Assembly: GCF_013618625.1 (NCBI RefSeq)
Contig: NZ_JABRWO010000001.1
Span: 310,001 to 374,000, forward strand
DNA: 64,000 nt
Source: Bremerella alba
GTDB taxonomy: Bacteria; Planctomycetota; Planctomycetia; Pirellulales; Pirellulaceae
Direction: 5' to 3'
Both the position numbers and the translations under genes were made by a program. The notes beneath the pieces were generated by a model. It searched no databases. It was not told the DNA's origin and worked only from the letters and a program-made list of their open reading frames with translations. Shown here one piece after another: positions 1-9,752 of the stretch. Numbering within the stretch: the first letter of the stretch is position 1; each line of letters starts with the position of its first letter.

Positions 1-384
1 AAGATCGTCCATGCCCAGGTTCTTTCGCTTGAATCGCGTACGATCACCTGCGTCGGTATGCAGATCAAGAGTTCGCTCAACCTCGGCTCCTTCTTTGTAT
101 CTGATGACCTCGTAGTAGCCAGCCGTTGTTTGACCGAACAGAGCCAAAGCCTCGCCGCTTTTCGAGAGCATTGCCGCAAGTGATTCGTGGTACCGAAACA
201 CCTCGTCAGCGTCACCAGAAAAGATCCAATAGTCGTCGACGTCAATAAATCCGATTGTGCCATCGCCGGAGTTGCAGCGAGAGAAAAGCCCTGTCGCTGT
301 GCCGACCGACTGGAAGTTCCGTCCGAAGACGTCATCAACAACGTCTTTCCCTGGCCCCCCACAGACGAAATATAGCGTTGCCAT
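1..384 (-). CDS. Hypothetical protein, C-terminus beyond the window
   Basis: An uninterrupted frame runs from an ATG at 384 leftwards through position 1, giving the first 128 residues of a longer protein. The N-terminus reads MATLYFVCGGPGK, and an acidic stretch with consecutive aspartates (FIDVDDYWIF) follows near residues 50-60. No signal peptide or membrane segment is visible, so a cytoplasmic protein is likely. I do not recognise a family. The N-terminal hydrophobic strand followed by a glycine-rich turn could be mistaken for a nucleotide-binding loop, but no complete Walker A (GxxxxGK[ST]) is present. The frame is credible because it stays open across the whole available length and no better frame exists here. 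Confidence 0.6.
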   Translation of the reverse strand, partial: MATLYFVCGGPGKDVVDDVFGRNFQSVGTATGLFSRCNSGDGTIGFIDVDDYWIFSGDADEVFRYHESLAAMLSKSGEALALFGQTTAGYYEVIRYKEGAEVERTLDLHTDAGDRTRFKRKNLGMDDL

Positions 385-499
385 GCGTCTCCAGTTGTCG
401 GCAGAACTTGCTTATAGTCAGTTGATTCTCGCAAGTCGAAGTTTAGCTGTAGGTTGCTCAATTGTCACACCTTTTCGGGCGTGATAGGCGACCACCACC

Positions 500-541
500 A
501 ACGCAAAACGGCCGCTTCGGTTAACCCCAAGCGGCCGTCTG
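500..541 (-). terminator. Intrinsic terminator-like hairpin
   Basis: A perfect 10-bp inverted repeat (arms 508-517 and 529-538, 11-base loop) lies 30 bases past the stop of the peptidase-like gene at 569. On the minus strand the stem is followed by a short T run (TTTTGCG). It probably ends transcription of that gene before the unknown gene at 384. Confidence 0.7.
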
Positions 542-568
542 CATCATAGGTTGATTGAAAGATCGCGG

Positions 569-1702
569 TTAGCGATACAGCGAAGTTCCGCCAGGTAGGT
601 AGAACGCTGGGGCACTTTTGCTTCCGCTGGAGATCGGCATGGCGTCGATCTGGCGGATCTCGCGGCGGTCTTCGGGGACCGACGTGGTTCGTGGCTCGGT
701 TTCATCGGCGGCCAGGCGGCCTCCGTTGGAGTAGAAACCTCCGCTAACGCCTTGTTCGCGTGGGGTGATGTCTTGCTGATGGCCGACCGGCATGATGGGG
801 CCGGTTAGGGGTGTCGGACGGTCCTGTTGGTCGCGGGCCGAAGCGATTTCGTTGCTTTGGGCCTGAGGACTTTGTCCGCGGACCACGGCGACACCGTTAT
901 TCGGCTGCTGAGTGGAAGCCAACTGGGCCGGCGTATAGCCGTCGACCATTCCTTCGTTCGAGCCGTCGCGAACCCAATCCAACCAGGCAACCTGAAGGCT
1001 GCTCAGGCTAGAATGTCCGTAGTGCTTGCGAGTTGCCGCAGTCCAATTGTTGGTTTGCATCCCTTCGCCGACGTACTGCACGTACTTCTGCTTGCCACCT
1101 TGGGCGATGAGGAAGCGAGCCAGCGAGTAGCCTTGGGCGTACAGCGGCAAGATATCGGCCGGGTACTCTCGCATGGCAAACATTTGGTTGAACGCGATAC
1201 CGCGGTCGCTCTTCAGGAAGCGATACAGCAGCGTGGTGTTCTTGTCTTTTTCCGACGTATGCTCGACGGTCGTACAGGCCCCCTCATCGGCCCAACGTGG
1301 CAGTGGACCGCCGAAGTGGGTTGCGAAGATCGTATGCAGAATCTCGTGAGGCAGGACGCTATCGAGGATACGTTCACGCGGACCGAAGATTTCCATGGTC
1401 CAGTTGAATGGCACGCCTTGATGGAAGGCAAAGCTTGTCTGCCCTCCGGCACCGCCGCCCACACGAACCGAAATCGGACAGGGCTGCGACCAAGGAGGCA
1501 GTTCGCGTCCTAACCACTCCATGGCCAGATCACGACGATAATCTTCGGCAAGCTGAAGAACTTGTTTGGCCAGTTGCGGGTCTTGCGCGGTAACCATGAA
1601 GTTGGCTCCGCGAACGCTGGCAGCAGAAGCGACGGCGACCAATAGGGTCCAGACGCACATCGTCACCAAAGCGTGACGAGTCACGCGAGCATCCATGCTC
1701 AT
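569..1702 (-). CDS. Secreted MA-like (gluzincin) peptidase-family protein
   Basis: The 377-residue product begins with a hydrophobic segment (LVTMCVWTLLVAVASAASV) that looks like a signal peptide or anchor, so it probably acts outside the cytoplasm. The centre has HEILH at about residues 119-123, an HExxH zinc-peptidase motif. PRWADEGACTTVE follows about 15 residues later; the WxxEG pattern downstream of HExxH is typical of the peptidase MA-like superfamily, in which a downstream glutamate is the third zinc ligand. The C-terminal 130 residues are Gln/Ser/Pro-rich and low in complexity, probably disordered. I chose the ATG at 1702 because GGAG precedes it by 8 bases; an in-frame TTG at 1720 lacks such support. 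Peptidase activity is inferred; many planctomycete members are uncharacterised. Confidence 0.75.
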   Translation of the reverse strand: MSMDARVTRHALVTMCVWTLLVAVASAASVRGANFMVTAQDPQLAKQVLQLAEDYRRDLAMEWLGRELPPWSQPCPISVRVGGGAGGQTSFAFHQGVPFNWTMEIFGPRERILDSVLPHEILHTIFATHFGGPLPRWADEGACTTVEHTSEKDKNTTLLYRFLKSDRGIAFNQMFAMREYPADILPLYAQGYSLARFLIAQGGKQKYVQYVGEGMQTNNWTAATRKHYGHSSLSSLQVAWLDWVRDGSNEGMVDGYTPAQLASTQQPNNGVAVVRGQSPQAQSNEIASARDQQDRPTPLTGPIMPVGHQQDITPREQGVSGGFYSNGGRLAADETEPRTTSVPEDRREIRQIDAMPISSGSKSAPAFYLPGGTSLYR

Positions 1703-2021
1703 ATAGCAGGCTCCAAGCAAATGGGTTCCCGACCAGTCCGTCGCATCATGCGGTGGCTAGGCGGCAACATATTTAGGCTTCGCTGTTGTGCATCCCGTGG
1801 GTTGTTGGGGTCATCGGAGCACAGACAGACCAATTCGATACGCGTCCCGGCATCAATCCGTTCAGCCTGAGGAATGCGAATCGCCGACTTGTAAAGTTTT
1901 CAAAGGCTAACTAAATGAACGTTGTCGTTCCAGGTCAAATTCCCGCAAAAATCACGCTAGCTACCCATTTTAGCTAAAGCCGTTGCAGTAAAGCGTTGCC
2001 ACGGCGGTAGATGGCGATGCA
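1703..2021. other. Intergenic region, no gene seen
   Basis: About 320 bases separate the peptidase-like gene from the small membrane protein gene, both on the minus strand. It should hold the promoter of the peptidase-like gene. I found no credible reading frame, strong hairpin or repeat. Confidence 0.5.
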
Positions 2022-2147
2022 TTATTTATCGCCGCTCGACTTCTTCACCACGAATAAAATGAAGGCCACCAGGATACCCACCCCAACCAGGCAGCCCGCG
2101 CCCATCATGGCCAAGATCAACAATTCTATTACGCCGACACTGCCCAT
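2022..2147 (-). CDS. 41-residue single-pass membrane protein
   Basis: This short gene encodes MGSVGVIELLILAMMGAG and continues as one long hydrophobic stretch ending in a basic tail (VVKKSSGDK). The pattern is one transmembrane helix with a short charged C-terminus. GGAAGG lies a few bases upstream of the ATG, and the start is only 18 bases after the stop of the sulfatase at 2166, so the two are very likely co-transcribed. I do not recognise a family. It might be a small partner or membrane tether in the sulfatase pathway, but that is only inferred from position. Confidence 0.65.
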   Translation of the reverse strand: MGSVGVIELLILAMMGAGCLVGVGILVAFILFVVKKSSGDK

Positions 2148-2165
2148 GGGATAAACCTTCCGTTA

Positions 2166-3623
2166 TTACTTCTTACCGTCCAACATCGGAATGCGGAACA
2201 ACTCGGACGGTGTATGGGCTTCTTGCATGGCCGCTTCCGCTTGGGCCACGATGGCCGGATGCTCGGCCGCGACATCTTTCGATTCGCTCGGGTCGTCCTT
2301 CAGGTTGTACAGTTCAAGCTTGCCAGCACCGGCAACCTTGGGCCGCATCATGTTTTGGCGAATCGCTTTCCAGTCTCCCATACGCACGGCCTGTTGCCCA
2401 CTGTAGGCTCGGAACTCCCAATAAAGATAGTCAGGCTCTTTCTGCTGCTTACCCAACAGCGTCGGCAGGAAGCTGGTTCCGTCGATTCCTTCCGGCGTCT
2501 TGACGCCGGCGATATCGGCGAAGGTGGGCATCAAGTCGTAGAACGCTGCCAGGTGATGCGAAACCGAGTCAGGCTTCACATGCCCAGGCCACCTTACGAT
2601 CAGCGGCACACGAATGCCCCCTTCGTACAAGCTTCCCTTCAACCCTTTAAAGCCGTCGGCCGAAGCAAAGAAGTCCGAGTCGCTGCCACCAAGTCGGTCG
2701 TACGTCGGTCCATTGTCCGAGCTGAACAGGACCACCGTGTTATCGGCCAGCCCCTTCTTTTCGATCGTCTCGAGAATGGCCCCGATGTCGTGATCCATGT
2801 GGGTGATCATGGCCGCGTAGCCAGCGTGTGGCTTTGGATGCTGCAAGTAGCCGCGATGCTTGTAGTCGTCTTCCTGCATGTCGGCGTACTGTTCCAGGTC
2901 TTCGTTGGGGACCTGAATCGAGAGATGCGGAACGGCAAAGGGAAGATAAAGGAAGAACGGCTTATCCGAGTTCGCTTCAATGAACTCAATCGCCACGTCA
3001 CGGAACTGGCTTTGCGAATAGGTATCGCCATGCAGCGTGCGGTCGTTGCCAGGCTGTGCTTGTTTCTCGCGATTGCGCCACAAGTATTTCGGGTAGTGAT
3101 TGTGGGCGTGGCGTTGGCAGTTGAATCCATAGAAGAGGTCGAAGCCTTGCTTGTTGGGATCGCCGGTGGTGCCAAAGTGACCCAGCCCCCACTTGCCGAT
3201 CGCGGCGGTGGCATAGCCCTTTTGCTTGAGCACTTCCGCGATGGTGACTTCTTCATCCGGAATAGGATTCTGCCCGGGGAACTCGGCACCCAATGCTTTC
3301 GTTTCTGGCAGCATCTGGCCGGGGTCGCCGTTGTCGCGGATGTAGGCGTGCCCGCCATGCTTACCGGTCAGCAGCACACAGCGCGAAGGAGCACACACGG
3401 CGTTGCCACAATAGAAGTCGGTAAACCGCATGCCCTCTTTGGCCAGCTGATCTAAGTTGGGCGTTTTAATCTTCTGTTGCCCGTAGCTGCCTAGTTCGCA
3501 GTAGCCAAGATCGTCGGCGAGGATGAAGACGATGTTCGGAGCCCGCTCGGCAGCGAAGCTTGAGGAGATAGCCGTAACAAGCAAAACCACCGTCGAAACG
3601 GAAGCGATCAGAAAACGATTCAT
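2166..3623 (-). CDS. Type I (formylglycine) arylsulfatase
   Basis: The 485-residue product has an N-terminal signal peptide ending near SSFAA and then the sulfatase start [12 protein letters not shown] with the metal-binding Asp pair at about 37-38. CAPSR at 77-81 is the C-x-P-x-R motif whose cysteine is converted to formylglycine, the catalytic residue. TGKHGG and, further on, SSDNGPT with [13 protein letters not shown] are standard sulfatase blocks. It hydrolyses sulfate esters, probably on sulfated polysaccharides, in the periplasm or outside. The exact substrate cannot be read from sequence. Length is normal for the family. It is divergent from the sulfatase at 3850 and followed by a small membrane protein gene. 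Confidence 0.95.
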   Translation of the reverse strand: MNRFLIASVSTVVLLVTAISSSFAAERAPNIVFILADDLGYCELGSYGQQKIKTPNLDQLAKEGMRFTDFYCGNAVCAPSRCVLLTGKHGGHAYIRDNGDPGQMLPETKALGAEFPGQNPIPDEEVTIAEVLKQKGYATAAIGKWGLGHFGTTGDPNKQGFDLFYGFNCQRHAHNHYPKYLWRNREKQAQPGNDRTLHGDTYSQSQFRDVAIEFIEANSDKPFFLYLPFAVPHLSIQVPNEDLEQYADMQEDDYKHRGYLQHPKPHAGYAAMITHMDHDIGAILETIEKKGLADNTVVLFSSDNGPTYDRLGGSDSDFFASADGFKGLKGSLYEGGIRVPLIVRWPGHVKPDSVSHHLAAFYDLMPTFADIAGVKTPEGIDGTSFLPTLLGKQQKEPDYLYWEFRAYSGQQAVRMGDWKAIRQNMMRPKVAGAGKLELYNLKDDPSESKDVAAEHPAIVAQAEAAMQEAHTPSELFRIPMLDGKK

Positions 3624-3849
3624 CGGCAGGCACCAGGCAAGTGACTTGAAATAGGTTTGATATCCGGGGAAATCTAAGTATGCCCACCCATGGCCGAATC
3701 GTCAACGAAAAGAGTTGAGTTAATCGACTTTCAAGAGATCTTATCACCATGGCTCTCGGGGTGAACTCAAGCGGTTTTGTATTTTTTCCGCATCAACGGC
3801 GACGAATTATTCGTTGATCTATGGGCGAAAAACGAGAACAATCGAGACT
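3624..3849. promoter_or_regulatory. Divergent intergenic region between two sulfatases
   Basis: These 226 bases separate two sulfatase genes transcribed in opposite directions and must carry both promoters. I see no confident -35/-10 pair and no clear operator palindrome. Shared control of the two genes is plausible from the layout alone. Confidence 0.45.
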
Positions 3850-5577
3850 ATGAAATATCTCCTACTTAAAACGATCGTCGCCACTCTCGTTCTTACCGTA
3901 ACGAGCCGCCTGGCGGTTGCGGAAAACGTTGCCAAGCCCAATGTTCTGTTCATCGCTATGGATGACCTGAACGACTGGATCGGGTGCCTGGGCGGGCATC
4001 CGCAAACGATCACGCCCAATCTCGATCGGTTGGCCAAGTCAGGCGTCTTGTTCACCAATGCCCATTGTGCGGCTCCGGCGTGCAATCCATCGCGGATCTC
4101 GATTTTCTCTGGCAGGGCGCCGAATGTTTCAGGCGTCTATGCCAACGATCAGGCCCTGCGAGAAGTGCTGCCCGATGCCGAGCTGCTTCCCAAGACATTC
4201 TCCCGCAACGGCTATCATGCCAGCGGCTCTGGCAAAATGCTGCACTACATCATCGACGCCCAGTCGTGGGACGACTACTACCCTAAGCCTTCGTCGGAGA
4301 TGCCGATCCCGGAAACGCTTTACCCCGAGCAGCGCCCCCTCAGCCTGCCGCGCGGTGGCCCTTGGCAGTACGTGGAAACCGACTGGGGTGCGCTCGATGC
4401 AAGTGACCAAGAGTTCGGCGGCGACTATAAGGTCAGCCAGTGGATCTCGCAGCAGCTTGCCAAGAAGCACGAGCAACCATTCTTTTTGGCCTGCGGCATC
4501 TATCGTCCTCACGAACCATGGTTCGTGCCGGCGAAGTACTTCGAGCCGTTCCCGCTCGATTCGATCCAGCTTCCGCCGGGCTACCAAGAGAACGACATTG
4601 ACGACCTGCCGCCAGCGGCCAAACAATCAAGACAGTCGCGGTACTTCGAACACATTCAAAAACATGGCGAGTGGAAGCACGCGATCCAATCGTACCTCGC
4701 TTCGATCCACTTCGCCGACGCCATGCTCGGCCGCGTGCTCGAGGCGCTGGACAACAGCGAATACGCCGACAACACGATTGTCGTTCTATGGTCTGACCAT
4801 GGCTGGCATCTGGGCGAGAAAGAGCACTGGCAGAAGTACACTGCTTGGCGATTATGCACGCGCGTGCCACTGATCATCCGCGTTCCTAAAAACAGCCCCG
4901 GCCTGCCGGAAGGAACCACCCCAGCGATCTGCGATCAACCGGTAAACCTGGTGAGTCTCGCTCCGACGTTATTTGCCTTGTGCGGACTGCCAGCGAACGA
5001 AGATCACGACGGGCCGAGCCTGACCCCTTTGCTTGAAGATGTCAGCAGCGAGTGGCCGCACGTCTCGGTGACGCATCTGCACCGGCCTGGCAATTTCGGC
5101 TTGAGCGACAACGGCTGGCGATACATTCGTTACGCCAACGGCGACGAAGAACTTTACGACACGGCCGCCGACCGGTACGAATGGACCAACCTGGCTGCCG
5201 ATCCGAAGTATGCCGACCAACTCGCTGAACTCCGGGCCAAAGCCCCGACCAAGTTCGCCGACAAGCCTGCACCCAGTGTTGAGTCGCTTGTCAAACTGAA
5301 GTGGATGCGGCTAAAAAAAGACCCGGCCCCACCATCGCGCCCCGATGGTTCGCTGTTTCCTGTCTTCTTCACCAATCAGTCGGAAGCACCGGTCAAACTG
5401 TTTTGGATCGACCAACATGGCCAAGCGCAGTTCTATCGATCGATCGCGCCGACCAAGACGGTGAGCCAAAAAACACGCCCTGGGGCCGTGTGGCAGGTAT
5501 CGTCGATGGGTGACCGGCCGCTGGGCTATTTCAAGGTCGACGACCGCTCGGCCCAGGCAATCATTCCTGAGAGATAA
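3850..5577 (+). CDS. Iduronate-2-sulfatase-like sulfatase
   Basis: The 575-residue product starts MKYLLLKTIVATLVLTV, a signal peptide, and then NVLFIAMDDLNDWIG, the opening typical of the iduronate-2-sulfatase-like branch. CNPSR at about 78-82 is the formylglycine site. HEPWFVP, WSDHGWHLGEKEHW and KYTAWRLCTRVPLI match the metal and sulfate-binding blocks of the same branch. I chose the ATG at 3850 because it puts the signal peptide at the N-terminus; an in-frame ATG at 3814 adds 12 unsuitable residues. A C-terminal extension of about 100 residues follows the usual core and resembles a small beta domain of unknown role. It converges on the hydrolase gene at 5587 with a gap of 9 bases. Confidence 0.93.
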   Translation: MKYLLLKTIVATLVLTVTSRLAVAENVAKPNVLFIAMDDLNDWIGCLGGHPQTITPNLDRLAKSGVLFTNAHCAAPACNPSRISIFSGRAPNVSGVYANDQALREVLPDAELLPKTFSRNGYHASGSGKMLHYIIDAQSWDDYYPKPSSEMPIPETLYPEQRPLSLPRGGPWQYVETDWGALDASDQEFGGDYKVSQWISQQLAKKHEQPFFLACGIYRPHEPWFVPAKYFEPFPLDSIQLPPGYQENDIDDLPPAAKQSRQSRYFEHIQKHGEWKHAIQSYLASIHFADAMLGRVLEALDNSEYADNTIVVLWSDHGWHLGEKEHWQKYTAWRLCTRVPLIIRVPKNSPGLPEGTTPAICDQPVNLVSLAPTLFALCGLPANEDHDGPSLTPLLEDVSSEWPHVSVTHLHRPGNFGLSDNGWRYIRYANGDEELYDTAADRYEWTNLAADPKYADQLAELRAKAPTKFADKPAPSVESLVKLKWMRLKKDPAPPSRPDGSLFPVFFTNQSEAPVKLFWIDQHGQAQFYRSIAPTKTVSQKTRPGAVWQVSSMGDRPLGYFKVDDRSAQAIIPER

Positions 5578-5586
5578 CTTACGCGG

Positions 5587-6669
5587 CTACTTCAACAAAA
5601 ACGTCGCAATCGCCGGCACGCGTTGTTCCCAATCGTCGGGAAAATGATGCCCACCGGGGTGCGTCTGGCCTTCGAACATCCACTTCGCCTTGTCGCACTC
5701 GCGAGCCCAAATTTGAACCAGCGGTGCATGCGGTTCCTCGTCGCCGTGAATCAAGACAAACCGCGCCGTTCCCTTTTCTGGATCGAGCGACGGTCGCGTT
5801 AATTGCCCCACCAGGCTTCCTCCCGGTGAAAGCGATACGCATCCGGCGTAAAGGTCGGGATGCTCTTCGGTGGCCAGCATCGCGTGCAGTGCCCCTTGCG
5901 AGAAGCCCAATAAGTACACGCGATCTAAGTCGATCACGCCGTCGAAGAGCTGCGAGGTCATGATCGCTTGCAGGTCTTCGTGCGTCGGTTCGATCGATTC
6001 GTCGGACCACTGATAGAAGTTGCCGTGCGTGGGAACGCTACCAGGGACAACCACGGCCACGAACCCCTGCTCGGCCCAAAGCCGGGCTTCGTCGAGATAG
6101 TGCAGGTGACTATCTCCGTAGCCGTGCAGCATCAAGATGACGGGCCAGCCTTGCGGAGGCTTGTCGGTTTCTGGTCGAACGGCAATCGGCTGACCGACGT
6201 GATCTGCGGCGGCGATGATGTACCGTGTGCGAATGGTTGCTAACGAATCATTGAAGTCGGAACGACGACGGATCTTGCCGAGTTCGTCGTCATGCAGTGC
6301 GGTGGGAAAGTCATCGAAGCCGCGTTGCATGGCCTGTTGAAAGGCCTCGAAGGCTTCGTCGTGCTTGCCGGACAACTCGTAATTGCATGCGAGTTGATAC
6401 ATCGGAAAGGCAAAGTCGATGTCGGTGTTGGCCGAGCGGACGTACATCTCTTCTGCCGCGTCGTACATGCCCAGGGCCTTCAGGGCGTCTGCCTTTTGCA
6501 TGTACTGTTCGGCTTCGCTGCGAGATTCTGTCGGTTCAGGCAGCTCCCAATTATTCAGCCAGACAACCGATCGCGGCTGGAAGCGAGGGATCGACAGATC
6601 TGCAGTGGGCGCACAACCAATGGCAAGGACGAACCATCCCCACAGCAGTGAGCGGCGGAAGCATTTCAT
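5587..6669 (-). CDS. Lipoprotein alpha/beta hydrolase with TPR-like N-terminal region
   Basis: The 360-residue product has a lipoprotein signal with VLAIGC (Cys about 19), so it is probably lipid-anchored outside the inner membrane. Residues 50-120 have a helical TPR-like pattern (AEQYMQKADALKALGMYDAA, then a second copy). The C-terminal half is an alpha/beta hydrolase of the phospholipase/carboxylesterase type: LHGYGD near 181-186 for the oxyanion hole, GFSQGA at 255-260 with Ser257 as nucleophile, and GGHHFPDDW near the end for the catalytic His. It should cleave esters; the substrate is unknown. Fusion of TPR-like repeats to this hydrolase suggests protein contacts. No convincing ribosome site precedes the ATG. 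Confidence 0.85.
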   Translation of the reverse strand: MKCFRRSLLWGWFVLAIGCAPTADLSIPRFQPRSVVWLNNWELPEPTESRSEAEQYMQKADALKALGMYDAAEEMYVRSANTDIDFAFPMYQLACNYELSGKHDEAFEAFQQAMQRGFDDFPTALHDDELGKIRRRSDFNDSLATIRTRYIIAAADHVGQPIAVRPETDKPPQGWPVILMLHGYGDSHLHYLDEARLWAEQGFVAVVVPGSVPTHGNFYQWSDESIEPTHEDLQAIMTSQLFDGVIDLDRVYLLGFSQGALHAMLATEEHPDLYAGCVSLSPGGSLVGQLTRPSLDPEKGTARFVLIHGDEEPHAPLVQIWARECDKAKWMFEGQTHPGGHHFPDDWEQRVPAIATFLLK

Positions 6670-6806
6670 GGTAATTGTCGGTGGGATTTGGATAAGGGAT
6701 ATGGCAGGACTGTTAGTCTACCGACTCGTCACGAAATGCCAAGCATTTCTTTCCTGTGCCCCCAAATTCACGTGGCCACCCAACCGCAGGAAACCCGGCA
6801 CTCAGC

Positions 6807-6840
6807 AGGGTGCGATGCCCCTCACGCGGCGTCGCACCCT
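6807..6840. repeat. GC-rich hairpin downstream of ppc
   Basis: Arms 6807-6815 and 6832-6840 (AGGGTGCGA / TCGCACCCT) form a perfect 9-bp stem. It lies 18 bases past the ppc stop but has no T run, so it is either a Rho-dependent end or a REP-like palindrome. A degenerate similar motif (GGTGCGACTAGC) occurs near 15617. Confidence 0.45.
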
Positions 6841-6857
6841 TATCAAGATTGGACTGT

Positions 6858-9578
6858 CTAACCCGTCGAGCGTAAGCCCGCGGCGATCCCTTGGATGGTA
6901 AGACGAATGATCTGGGCCAGGCCTTCGGTGCCTTCCCCGTTGGGGTCCTCGCCGTTCTCGCGGCTTTGCTTGATCAGTTGGATCTGAATCAAGTTCAGCG
7001 GATCGACATATGGGTTACGGCTGCGAATGCTGCGATTGAGCCAACCAATCTTCTCCAGCAATTCGTGCTGTTGGCGAATGAGACAAATGGCTCCGCACGA
7101 CAGACGATACTCTTCGTCGATCATCCGCCAGATGCTTTCCTGGGCCGTGCCAGCGAGTTCGGCATAATCGCGAGCAATGTCCATGTCGGCCTTGGCGAGG
7201 GCCAACTCGGCGTTGTCGATCGTGGCCTGAAAGACGGGCCATTCCTGATACATCTCTTGCAGCAGTTCCCAGTTCCCGTTCTGGGTATCGACGAGCGTGC
7301 GAATGCCCGTCCCCATGCCATACCACGCCGGCAAAAGCTGGCGTGACTGCGTCCAGGCAAAGGTCCACGGAATCGCTCGCAAATCTTTCAACGATTTACG
7401 AGCACGTCGTCGGGCAGGACGCGAGCCGATCGGCAGGCCTTCGATTTCGCTAATGGGCGTTGCCTGATCGAAGTAACGCAGGAAGTCTTCGTGCGAAACC
7501 AATTCGCGGTATTTGGCCAGCGCTGCCTGGCTCATCGAATCGGTCATTTCCTTCCAGTTGGCCATCTCAGCCGAAGCGGTCGACGCGCTGACCAACAAGG
7601 TGGCACTGGTTAGCTGCTCGATATGCCGATGGGCGATGACCGCGTTGTCGTACCGCTCGGCCAGCACTTCTCCCTGCTCGGTCAATCGCAGCTTGCCATC
7701 GACGGCCTGTGGCGGCAACGACTGGATACCGCGTGCCGCCGGACCGCCACCACGCCCCAGGCTACCGCCGCGACCGTGGAAGATGGTCATCTCGACATGG
7801 TGCTTGGCGGCCACCTCGGCCAGGCGTTCCTGAGCCTGGTGCAAGTTCCAGGAAGCGGTCAGGTAACCACCATCCTTGGTACTGTCGGAGTAGCCGACCA
7901 TGATCATCTGTTCTAGCCGTGCTTGCTGTCCCAGGTAGTTGCGATAGACCGGCTGCTTGAGCATCGCCTCGAATATGGCCGGGGCCCGCTCTAAGTCGTC
8001 GATCGTTTCAAACAGCGGCGAGATCGGCAGGTAAGGTCGTGGCTTGCCGGGATACTTTTGATTCCAGACATAGTTCCACAGCCACAACACGGCAATCACA
8101 TCGGCCGGCTGATGCGTCATGCTGATCACATAACCGCCAAACGGCTTCGGCCCGCCGGTCGCCATCGTGTCGGCCAGCACGCCGAAAGTCGCCAACACTT
8201 CCTGAGTCATTTCGTTGAGCTTGGTCGTGTCGACCTGCGGCTGTTGGTCGAGATCGCAAAGTCGCTTGAGCCAATCGGCTTCTTCGATCACTTGATCCTC
8301 GGGCAGATCCGCAAACAAAATCTCACGCAGCGCGGCGCGGTGGACGTCGGAGTCTTGCCGGATATCGAGCGAGAAGAAGTGGAAGCCAAAGGTATGCAGG
8401 CGATCTTTCCAGGGGTCTAAATATCTCTCGACGACGCGGCGGCCTTGATGCTCGAGCATGCTCTGACGCAGCAGCTCGACCTCGTCCATTAGCTCTTCCG
8501 GTTGTTGATAGGCGACGTGTTCGTCTCCTTCGACAAATGCCAGACCGAGCGAGACTTCGAGCCGGAACTCGATCATCTTCAGGTAGCGGCGATAGACCTC
8601 ACTAGGCGAAACCTCTTCCAGGCGGGCAGACATTGGTTCCCATTGCTGGGTCGCCGTGGCCAATCGCTGGCGGATTTCATCGCTGACGGCGGCCTGACGA
8701 TCAGAGGTGACCAGCGTCTTTTTCAACTCGCGACAGTACGACAGATGCCGTTCCAGGGCCGTCTTTCGTAACAAGCCCAATGTTGTCTCGGTAACCTTGG
8801 CGGTGACAAAAGGGTGCCCGTCACGGTCGCCACCAATCCAACTGCCGAAGGTTAAAAACGGCTTCGCTTCAAACTGATGGTGCGGATAATAACGTGCCAA
8901 GGCCATCCGCATTTCACGATAGATTTGCGGAGCGACATCCCATAGTGCTTCGGCGAAGAACAGGCCCCGCTCGACCTCGCCCATCACGCCAGGCCGCTGT
9001 GGACGTAGCGAGTCGGTTTGCCACAGCAGGGTCAAGTCGCTCAGGACCGCTTCAAAGTCCTCTTCGTGCGGATGAACTTCCAAGTACGGCAAGTGATCGC
9101 GGAGGCGACGCAACAGCTCACGCGTTGTACGACGTTTGGCTTCGCTGGGGTGCGCGGTAAAGACCGGGGTGATCGCCAAGCGGTCTAACCAGTCTTGCAT
9201 CTCGGCGGCCGTGCAGCCACTTTCGCAAAGCTGACGAATCGCATCGGCGATCGATTCGCTACGCGGCAGGCCTTCTGCTTCGGCCTCCTCGGCTCGCTGA
9301 TCGAGAATCCGCACGCGGTGGTAATCTTCGGCCAGATTTGCCAGATCGAAATAGAGACTCAGCCAGCGAATCACGCTGCGTAGCTCTTGTTTCGGGATCC
9401 GGGCAATTTCCGCCAACAAGCGTTCCTCGGCATCCGGCAAACCGGACCGCCGCTCGAGGGACATCCGGCGGATGCGATTCATGGTCTCGGCTAGTGAATC
9501 GCCCACCTGTTCGCGGACAACCTGGTCGAGCAACTCAACCAACAAATTTAACCCCGGCACATGCTCTTCGTGGTACAT
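6858..9578 (-). CDS. ppc: Phosphoenolpyruvate carboxylase
   Basis: The 906-residue product is a full-length bacterial PEP carboxylase, which adds bicarbonate to phosphoenolpyruvate to form oxaloacetate and refill the TCA cycle in the cytoplasm. TAHPSEAKRRT carries the catalytic His (most family members have TAHPTE, so a Thr-to-Ser change). FHGRGGSLGRGGGP is the PEP-binding loop, and GYSDSTKDGG and RNPYVDPLN are also canonical. The protein ends GIAAGLRSTG where the family normally ends RNTG, so the extreme C-terminus that lines the active site is slightly altered. It stands alone, divergent from a small Cys-rich gene. Confidence 0.97.
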   Translation of the reverse strand: MYHEEHVPGLNLLVELLDQVVREQVGDSLAETMNRIRRMSLERRSGLPDAEERLLAEIARIPKQELRSVIRWLSLYFDLANLAEDYHRVRILDQRAEEAEAEGLPRSESIADAIRQLCESGCTAAEMQDWLDRLAITPVFTAHPSEAKRRTTRELLRRLRDHLPYLEVHPHEEDFEAVLSDLTLLWQTDSLRPQRPGVMGEVERGLFFAEALWDVAPQIYREMRMALARYYPHHQFEAKPFLTFGSWIGGDRDGHPFVTAKVTETTLGLLRKTALERHLSYCRELKKTLVTSDRQAAVSDEIRQRLATATQQWEPMSARLEEVSPSEVYRRYLKMIEFRLEVSLGLAFVEGDEHVAYQQPEELMDEVELLRQSMLEHQGRRVVERYLDPWKDRLHTFGFHFFSLDIRQDSDVHRAALREILFADLPEDQVIEEADWLKRLCDLDQQPQVDTTKLNEMTQEVLATFGVLADTMATGGPKPFGGYVISMTHQPADVIAVLWLWNYVWNQKYPGKPRPYLPISPLFETIDDLERAPAIFEAMLKQPVYRNYLGQQARLEQMIMVGYSDSTKDGGYLTASWNLHQAQERLAEVAAKHHVEMTIFHGRGGSLGRGGGPAARGIQSLPPQAVDGKLRLTEQGEVLAERYDNAVIAHRHIEQLTSATLLVSASTASAEMANWKEMTDSMSQAALAKYRELVSHEDFLRYFDQATPISEIEGLPIGSRPARRRARKSLKDLRAIPWTFAWTQSRQLLPAWYGMGTGIRTLVDTQNGNWELLQEMYQEWPVFQATIDNAELALAKADMDIARDYAELAGTAQESIWRMIDEEYRLSCGAICLIRQQHELLEKIGWLNRSIRSRNPYVDPLNLIQIQLIKQSRENGEDPNGEGTEGLAQIIRLTIQGIAAGLRSTG

Positions 9579-9752
9579 GTCAGTATTTGACTCGCTTCTT
9601 GGATGTCTAAACTTCGCCTCGTTAATAGGTTACCGCGAATCGGCCGAAATTCGTAGGGGGAGCCTCGTCAGGACGATCATCAAATCTGGCACGCCATGTG
9701 CAATCTGTCTTATCCCGCGTGAACCAACTACGTCCAATCCAGGAGACGAGAA

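Noticed and set aside
827-1513. Open frame of 228 codons on the plus strand
   Set aside because: Antisense to the HExxH peptidase-like gene; no signal, motif or ribosome site.
2214-3455. Long open frame of 413 codons on the plus strand
   Set aside because: It lies wholly antisense to a clear sulfatase and its translation (rich in Val, Arg, Gly, His) has no family pattern; it is open only because of the GC-rich codon use of the real gene.
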